Assembly: GCA_917880885.1 (NCBI GenBank)
Contig: OU862913.1
Location: 39,713,460-39,777,459, forward strand
Length of the DNA stretch: 64,000 nt
Origin: Limnephilus marmoratus
Lineage: Eukaryota > Arthropoda > Insecta > Trichoptera > Limnephilidae
Direction of reading: 5' to 3'
The notes beneath the pieces were generated by a model, which was not told where the DNA came from, searched no databases, and saw only the letters and a program-made list of their open reading frames with translations. Position numbers and translations under genes: made by a program. Of the stretch, positions 57,504 to 64,000 are shown in pieces (position 1 is the first letter of the stretch; every line of letters begins with the position of its first letter).

Positions 57504-57624
57504 TATTCCAATAAATGGTTCACGGGGTGGCGATACCCATACCTAGTAGGTACGTAAAACATGTAGAATATTTTGTATATGTTGTGGGGCGATATAATAT
57601 CCTCTGCATATTTATTTAATATTT

Positions 57625-57905
57625 TTATATGAATACCTCTTAAGAGTCCCAGCTGTTCCCGTCTGGAGCCAGTGAGTCTATTGCATCCTCAATTGGGTAT
57701 GTTGTAAGACTGAATGTAGTGGGGAAGGGAAAGAGATGGGGAAAAGGAAGGCGGGGAAGTACCTGGATATTCATATCTGGTCACCAAACACGGCTAAAGC
57801 CATTTCAAGCAACGTTACAATTATGAATGGTGGTTTTACACCAGGGTGATATTGAGAGTATCTTCCACTCTGGAACGTGCCGCAAATATACTACATATTA
57901 TTTTA
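57625..57905 (+). repeat. R2 repeat
   Basis: Near full-length: ttttatatgaatacctctta, ggagccagtgagtctattgc, accaaacacggctaaagcc, gagagtatcttccactctgg. Confidence 0.7.
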
Positions 57906-57944
57906 AATGAAATAAATTACACAAATTAATCAAATAAATTTATT

Positions 57945-57995
57945 TGCCCACGCCGAGATTCGATCCCACGACCTTTCGAATGCGAGTCAAAAACT
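57945..57995 (-). repeat. tRNA-like B-box fragment
   Basis: The minus strand reads ggtcgtgggatcgaatctcg, which resembles a T-arm. No full tRNA can be folded from the surrounding bases. Confidence 0.35.
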
Positions 57996-58269
57996 GTCGA
58001 ATGAAACGGAAGGGAAACGACGCTATGGTTAGTAAAAAAGTTGTGTTAGTTATGAGTGAGTTTTTAGTATTTAAATTTTTTAAATATATTTTTTATATTG
58101 AATAAAACCGATTGAAATAATTCAAAAGCATTTCGTAATATTATGCATTAAATTATTATTTCCATGCCTTTGACAAAATAAAATCAATTTCCAAACTTTT
58201 TAATTGAAAATAATATAAAAATATTGGAAAATGCCATTTACAAACATTTAACAAGGTGGGCCCTACTCG

Positions 58270-59760
58270 GTATGGGAAATTTTTTAAATAACTAACATCA
58301 CGCCGATTTCTCACAGGGTAGGCAGAGAGGGCAGACCGCCAAATAACTCTGTCTTGGGATACACCCCTTGCCTCATTCACATTCATACTCCGTATCAAAC
58401 ATATTCTTATATTATTCTGACTCGTGACATGGCCCGACTCAAGTATCTGATTCTCACTTGATCGTGGCATATCTTCCGCGGGCGTCCCCGACTTCTGCAA
58501 CCATTCACATTTGCGTCATATATTCTTCTTAAGAGGGTTTTACTAGAGAAAACCAAAAATATGTCATTTTTAAATCAGATTTTACAAGTATTGACTATTT
58601 TCCACAAAAAAATATAAATGGATTTCAAAAGATTGTTCTTTTATCCAGCATTCGCATGTTTTAAATTTTGAGAAAAAATGTTTATTTTTAGTATAATAAG
58701 GTTGTACCCGAGATCGTTGGCAGAATTATTGAATTTTTAAAAAAGATTTTGTATTATACCACACCCATTTCAAATCATATAATCATGCTGTAAAATAAAT
58801 CAATACATTATCTGGGTATCATATGTTTTAAAATTTTAATTTTAGTTTAAATAAAATCATTAAAAAATATATACGTAAGTACATGTGTTTCTTGACGAAA
58901 ATTGGTCCGTTTGTGTATTTATTTGCGCATTTAGAAACTAATATATTTCAGATTTTTTAAACATTCTTATTTAACTTAGACATTATTGAAAAATTATAAA
59001 TACCTATAATCAAAAAATAATTACAAAAGGTACATTATTTTAATAGTTTTATCATCACGCCTTTCAGCATTTTTGAATGTAGGTATAAATTAAAGCAAAT
59101 TTGGAATGAAATAAAATCGATATTGAGTTATAATGTTGAAAAGCTGATACGGAGAATAATTATTAATCTTTCTCATTGTGACCGCCCTGCACGATCGTAA
59201 GAACAAAATGTGAACCTTTTGACGAAATGTGGATTTTCGGCGGCTGGCTGGTTAAACGCTCTTAAGCTCCTTTTTTCGTTCATTCGCTCTATGTTCACGC
59301 CCAAACCATCTAATTTCTAAATCTTACTCATTACGCTTACATCAATCAGCCTTGCATTATTTGCAGATCTCCAAATTTCTCACACGATCTCTATGGTTTT
59401 ACCACACATAAGCCTCGGGAATCTCATTTATACAGCAATCCGTCTACTTTCATCCTTCTTATGCCAGTTCCATGCCTTCTGGTAGGTACCATCACTCCAG
59501 AATGGTCTGCTAGCTTCGCTTCTTTGGACAGTTTTTTGTTAACGCTAACGGCATTCAGTCCTCCATTAACGGAGTTACCTGCATTTACCCTTCTTTCAAT
59601 ATATCCATCAGTTTTCTCATCTCTCGTAAACATACTTCTCAAATACATAAACTCATCGACCTGCTCCAAGTATTCATCATTCACAACTACATTGCACACT
59701 GTTTTCGTACTCTCTCTTTCAAAAACCATGACTTTAGACTTACTTACATTCATCACCAGT
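58270..59760 (-). mobile_element. Degenerate LINE split by a piggyBac-like MITE
   Basis: The minus strand is a LINE tail; the part at 59756-59424 is open for 110 codons: MMNVSKSKVMVFERES, EQVDEFMYLRSMFTRD, IERRVNAGNSVNGGL. Reading continues in broken form from 59330 and, after the insertion, from 58532 down to about 58290 (agggtaggcagagaggg and caaataactctgtcttggg). The same family lies at 17640-18570 and 46615-46795. Confidence 0.8.
58533..59261. mobile_element. piggyBac-like MITE
   Basis: 729 bases flanked by TTAA on both sides (58529-58532 and 59262-59265), with ends gagggttttac and gttaaacgctc (imperfect inverted repeats). The uninterrupted LINE copy at 17844-17880 (catatattctacttacattc) confirms the site. 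TTAA duplication is diagnostic of piggyBac-type integration; no transposase is present. Confidence 0.85.
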
Positions 59761-59847
59761 TTGTATAAAAACTACACTTTTCTCTCATTAGTTTTACAGC
59801 AAGCCAAATATTTTAACAAATAATACTACATTACCCAATTCATTTCC

Positions 59848-60362
59848 AATTTGGGAGGTGAGTAGGGTACCGCCGCCCGGGAACTTTTTATTGGATAACC
59901 AACACCTCTGCCATAGGTCACCCCAAGTGGTTCGCTACGTTTGGTGGCTTAGCGGAGGTGCCCACGTTCATAGGGGCAGGGTCAATTTGGGAGGAGAGTA
60001 TGGGTACCGCTTCCCAGAGAAACATTTATAGGATAACAAAAATATCTGCCATAGGTCACTCCAGATGGTTTGATACATTTGGTGACTTAGCAGAGGTGCC
60101 CAAGTTCATAGGGGTAAGATCAATCTGGGATATGGGTATAGGTTCCGCCGCCACGGGAAACATGTAGGATAACCAAAAACTCTGTTATAGGTAAATCCGA
60201 GTAAATCGCTACGTTTGGTGACTTAGCAGGGGTGCCGGGTTCGTGGGGGTGAGGTCAATTAGCAAGGCAAGTATGGGTACCCACACCTCGCGAAACATCT
60301 GTAGGATAGCTAATGTTTGGTGACTTATTAGGAGTGTCTGAGTACAAATGGTGAGGTTTGTC
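59848..60362 (-). repeat. Four tandem ~135-bp R1 end monomers
   Basis: Units begin caatttgggaggtgag (59848), caatttgggaggagag (59982), caatctgggatatggg (60120) and caattagcaaggcaag (60255). Each continues through a gggtaccgcc-type block, ggataac, ataggtca-type and tggtgacttagcaggggtgcc-type blocks. Elsewhere in the window the R1 end occurs once per copy. Confidence 0.82.
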
Positions 60363-60485
60363 TCTGTTATAGGGCACACCTGCTAAGTCACTAAACGTAG
60401 CGAACCACATAGTGTGACCTATGGCAAGGGTGTTAGTCATTCCATAAACGGTTACCGAGGTTGTGGTACCCATACCCGCCTCCAA
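60363..60485 (+). repeat. R1 end fragment, opposite orientation
   Basis: gctaagtcactaaacgtag, tgtgacctatggcaaggg and gtacccatacccgcctcc. It faces the preceding monomer array. Confidence 0.72.
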
Positions 60486-60756
60486 AACTGACCAAGTGAA
60501 ACTTGGCACGACCAAGTGAAATAAGCATTTGAATTTCATCTACGCTTTTCTTAGATCCTTAGGAAAAATTCCATTTTAATAGCGCTGTAAAAATAAGGAA
60601 CAGTAATTTAAAATACATACATATTTGAGGAGCCATTCTAGTAAATTTTATCCCATTGTATAAGGCCTACTTGGTATGATCTGGACACTATTTCAATGCA
60701 TAATATCTGCTGACGGGTGTAAAGAGATCAACGTCAACCAACGGTTTCCGTACCGA
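60486..60756. other. Intergenic, nothing recognised
   Basis: No repeat or coding signal noted. Confidence 0.3.
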
Positions 60757-61570
60757 CAAACAATTTTTAAGACATTACATGTTAATATTACAATTTTGAG
60801 GTGAAAACTTCTTTAGCACCGTTGTGATTTGAAACTCGATGAAACAGAAACGAGTGACACTAAAAGAGACTAACACATACATCTAATAGGTACGATTAAG
60901 CCTGCTAGAGAATGAGAATCAGTCTCCTCTTTGTGCGTTGCTTCGTAGTCTCCCCACCCTTGTCTACCTTAGTTTATTGAAGTCTTCACTTCTACCGCGT
61001 GTGAACTACACACAATTTTTTTTGTTAAAGAAAGACAATACATGACAATATTACAATTGTGAAGTGAAAACTTCTTTAGCACCTTTGTGATTTGAAACTC
61101 GATGAAACGGAAATGAGCGAAACTAAAAACGGACAAACACATACATTTACAGGAATTAGCTTGTGAGAGAATGAGATAGAATAATTATCGGTCTCCTCTT
61201 TGTGCGGTACTCCGTAGCCTATCGGTCTCCTCTTTGTCTCCACTCTTGCCTACTTTAGTTCTATGAAGATTTCACTTCTACCGCGTGTGAACTGCACACA
61301 ATTTTTTTGTTATAGAAAGACAAACATTTCAAGGCATTACATAAAAAAATTACAATTTTGAAGTGAAAATTTCTATAGCCCCGTTGTGTTTTGAAACTCG
61401 ATTAAACTGAAACGAGCGACACCAAAAAGAAACAAACACATACATCTAAAGGATTTAGCCTGCGAGAGAATGAGATAATAATGGGTCTCCTCTTTGTGCG
61501 GTGCTTCGAAGCCTCACCACTCTGGTCTACTTTACTATTCTGAAGGTTTCACTTCTACCGCATGTGTTTT
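60757..61570. repeat. Three-copy ~280-bp tandem repeat
   Basis: Three diverged units (about 60757-61020, 61030-61310, 61318-61570). Shared blocks: gtgaaaacttctttagcacc, gatttgaaactcgatgaaac, acacatacat, gagagaatgaga, gtctcctctttgtgcg and cacttctaccgcgtgtgaac. The end of the third unit is lost in the start of an R1 copy. Confidence 0.82.
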
Positions 61571-61915
61571 TTTTTACGTTAGCTCCACATCTTAGGCCAT
61601 GAAGAAAACATATTACCTAGGAACCTATATGATATTTGGAGATGACGAGTGGATGGTCTTTTCAGGGAAATGAATGAGAGGGTTCTGGGAAGGAAAAAGT
61701 TATGAGGAGTGGGTTGGAATCCGGGGGTTAGTGCGTCCAGGAGTGACTGACGTATGAATCCATTCCTCCAACTGCGGTGCAAGGCGATGAATGGGTCGAA
61801 CTAGTCGGGCTAGAGAATACAATATGTTTCCCTTAACTAGTCTCTCCCGATGCAGCCCACCACGCGTTTGCTGCCAAGACCCAGATATCCCCAGATAGGC
61901 CCAGATACAATCATA
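61571..61915 (+). repeat. R1 repeat
   Basis: tttacgttagctccacatct, gtgcgtccaggagtgactga, ccaactgcggtgcaaggcga and ctagtctctcccgatgcagc in order. It stops early, before the gacctatggcaga block. Confidence 0.7.
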
Positions 61916-62179
61916 CCTCCAAATTTTAATATGGAGACAAACAAACTGATTACAGTTCTATATAGCCAATGAATTCACCTAGCTTTTGTCGATTATCACA
62001 TATTCGTAGGATTTATAAAAAAATATTATAAAATCGTAAACTTTTTAACTTACAAATAAGGGAAAATTTGCCAAAATTGGCAGTAAAGCAATCCGAGGTA
62101 TTTTAAATAGTGCCATATTGTGGCAAAAAGCGCTCCAGTGGTTAAATAGAACTAGTCATAGATGATAGTTTAGGGTTCA
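61916..62179. other. Intergenic, nothing recognised
   Basis: AT-rich with no feature noted. Confidence 0.3.
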
Positions 62180-62770
62180 ACCCCGCAATGCCGCAGAGGG
62201 AATCTTTGAACTTTGAAACGCTAGACCAACTGCTCCAATTTGCTCCACACTTCAACTACTGCTCAAGTATACTTTTCCTATGTAACGAAAGGGAACAAAA
62301 TAAGTTACACATTCTCCAAAACAGGGCAATGAGAATAATTCTTCGACGAAACAGATTTTCAAAAATAATTAAAACGTTAAAGGAACTAAATTGGTTGATC
62401 GTGAAACAGATGCTGACCTTGAACACGATGGTATTTATCCACAAAATATTGAACAACACGTTACCAAAATACTTCTCAAATAAAATTGTATACAATAAAG
62501 ACATTCACAGATATAACACAAGGACGTGCAAGGAAATTAGGCTACAAAAAAGGACAAAGCGAATACGCAGAACAGTCTACTGTACAAGGGAATGAAGTTG
62601 TATAACACACTACCAGAAACTTTAAAGTCCACACCAATTGGAAAGTTCAAGATGTATTGTAGGAGCTACATAAAACTTGAAAAAATATAGTGAATATGAA
62701 ATATTTTAATCAATTAGAAATTTGTAAACTTAAATGTACAAATTACTAAAATAGAAATTATTATTATTAA
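62180..62770 (+). mobile_element. LINE ORF2 C-terminal fragment
   Basis: Open for 135 codons (62188-62595): SILFLCNEREQNKLHILQNR, AMRIILRRNRFSKIIK, NTLPKYFSNKIVYNKD. A frameshift near 62590 is followed by YNTLPETLKSTPIGKFKMYC. Same family as 54484-55027, opposite strand. Confidence 0.82.
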
Positions 62771-62879
62771 AAGATAAATCTTTAAAAGTTATAAAAAGAG
62801 AGTTGTTCTTATAATTGCTTTATTGAAGTGGTCGAATGAAATTAAGAAGAAAAAGGTTGTCGACCCCGGCTGCCTGATA

Positions 62880-62965
62880 AAAAATCTATATAAACCCAAA
62901 CCAAAAGGTTCCTCTCGTCAATAGGCCATCAGTCTTCTCACAGCCGGATTCAGGTATGTCCTAAT
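62880..62965 (+). promoter_or_regulatory. Possible TATA-type promoter
   Basis: tctatataaac (TATATAAA at 62887-62894), then an initiator-like catcagtc at 62928 and a donor-like cag|gtatgt at 62952. Spacing from TATA to the TCAGTC is longer than usual, about 44 bases. No transcript or open frame follows, so this is weak. Confidence 0.25.
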
Positions 62966-63072
62966 CATTTTACTCTCGTCCAGGCTGTGTACCTGTTACA
63001 CAACGACCCTAAATCATAAATGGAGAGATTCCCTCTATCCACCGTAATATAACTGTTAGATACTTTTTTTAA

Positions 63073-63518
63073 ATTTGGGAGGCGGGTACGGGTAGCGCAG
63101 CTCTATGAACCATTTATTGGATAACCAACACCTCTGCTATAGATCACCCCAAGTAGTTCGCTACGTTTAGTGACTTAGAAGGGGTGCCCGGGTTAACGGG
63201 GTGAGGTTTTTCTTGGCGGCACACGCGTTTGCCCACCAACTGCGTGGCGGGCCGGATCGAGATAGACTGGTTCAGGGAGGCCTTTTGACCTTTCCGGCCG
63301 GACTCTCTCGACCCATCGCCTTGCACCGCAGTTGGAGGGATGGATTCATACGTCCGTCACTCCTGGACACGCTGAACCCCAGATTCCTTCCCACCCCTCA
63401 AACATTTTTCCTTCCCAAAACTTCTCCTTCTTCCTTTCCCCTCCACACAGCATCCCCAAAAATGAAATAGGCCCTGAAGGAAATTGTTTTCCTCAAGGCC
63501 TCCTGTGTGGAGTTAATG
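63073..63518 (-). repeat. R1 repeat, near full length
   Basis: The best-preserved copy in the tail orientation: aatttgggaggcgggtacgg, ggataaccaacacctctgct, gtgacttagaaggggtgccc, ggcgggccggatcgagatag, gtccgtcactcctggacac, cctcctgtgtggagttaatg and an A-run. Confidence 0.8.
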
Positions 63519-63529
63519 TAAAAAGATAT

Positions 63530-63640
63530 GTATATTTACGTTATTTTCGTTATTTATTTTAGAGGTGTTACGCCGTGTTGCGCTACCTCCCTCTTCAGCT
63601 AACGTTTCGGACAGCTGTCCATCATCAGGGCAGATGTATT
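63530..63640 (-). mobile_element. Penelope-derived fragment with hammerhead-like core
   Basis: The minus strand reads CTGATGA (63628-63622), an extra T, the perfect stem ggac-agct-gtcc, then GAAACGTT. ACGT is self-complementary, as in hammerheads that work as dimers. Stem I (gcc against agc) has a mismatch. The same family, more decayed, is at 42800-42912. Confidence 0.5.
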
Positions 63641-63739
63641 ATAAAATATTGGTAATTAATTAATTCGATTTTTCATGGTTTTAGGAGCAACTTAAATAGT
63701 AGTAATAATTTGGGATGATAATAATTTTAAAAAAATAAT

Positions 63740-63850
63740 TTCGTCTTTCTTTGTTTGTCCCTTATGCACTGCTAAACCATTCATCCGATTGCGATGAAAC
63801 TTTGGAGATTTGATGTGCGTATGCCCTCGATGGTTTATATATACAAAGTG
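63740..63850 (+). repeat. Single unit related to the 120-bp satellite
   Basis: aaaccattcatccgattgcg, gatgaaactttgg and tatatatacaaagtgaac match the array at 42930-43596. Confidence 0.6.
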
Positions 63851-63861
63851 AACTTTTTTTA

Positions 63862-64000
63862 TGTGAATACCTCACAAGAGTCCCAGCTGCTCCCGTCTGG
63901 AGCCAGTGAGACTATGGCATACCCAATTGGGGTATGTTGTGAGGCTGAAGGTAGTGGGGAAGGGAAGGAAGTGGGGAAGAGGAAGGTGGGAAAGTACCTG
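63862..64000 (+). repeat. R2 repeat, cut by the window end
   Basis: tgtgaatacctcacaagagt, ggagccagtgagactatggc, gggaagaggaaggtggga. It continues beyond the window. Confidence 0.7.

Overview
This is a eukaryotic, AT-rich, repeat-dense window, most likely from an insect and probably a moth or butterfly. The clues are Helitron-like ends with the 'aaccgattttcatgcggt' type sequence and CTAG/CTAA 3' ends, a BEL/Pao retrotransposon, jockey-type LINE tails, a Penelope-like element, several hAT-type non-autonomous elements, and 'gtaggtacc'-rich intergenic DNA. There is no operon structure. The species cannot be named from the sequence.

The only convincing host genes are two paralogous poly-C2H2 zinc-finger genes on the + strand, ZNF-A (511-4629) and ZNF-B (23905-26417). 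Each has three exons, with introns in phase 1. Two short homologous acidic exons carry paired psi-K-x-E motifs, and a third exon encodes about 12 tandem fingers of 28 residues. They lie in a direct segmental duplication: 1-15547 matches 23384-41100. Both copies contain the same BEL/Pao element with the same 5-bp target duplication (CACGT), inserted in the decayed 3' end of the finger array. The BEL therefore inserted before the duplication. Later insertions differ between the copies and can be read from empty-versus-filled comparisons. Copy A has an intron-1 block, a LINE inside the BEL and a hAT element at 12270-14074. Copy B has a Penelope-like element in intron 2, two Helitrons and a compound TIR element inside the BEL, and a Ty3/gypsy element at 36896-40578. 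The finger arrays of the paralogues have diverged by finger gain/loss and by changes at DNA-contact positions.

Between the copies (15548-23383) are LINE fragments, a hAT-like element with an 8-bp duplication (18711-20001) and an internally deleted jockey-like LINE (20470-22300). The gypsy element encodes an uninterrupted 907-residue Gag-protease-integrase protein that lacks reverse transcriptase and RNase H.

From 41.1 kb to the end I see no host protein gene. The DNA is a mosaic: a ~120-bp tandem repeat split by a solo LTR, a foldback-like array (five 26-bp repeats facing five inverted ones), a perfect 33-bp inverted-repeat element, a second large hAT copy, a recurrent ~450-bp repeat here called R1 (once with four tandem ~135-bp end monomers), a second repeat R2, a TTAA-flanked piggyBac-like MITE inside a LINE, a three-copy ~280-bp tandem repeat, and Penelope-derived fragments with hammerhead-ribozyme-like cores. 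R1 and R2 are labels of convenience.
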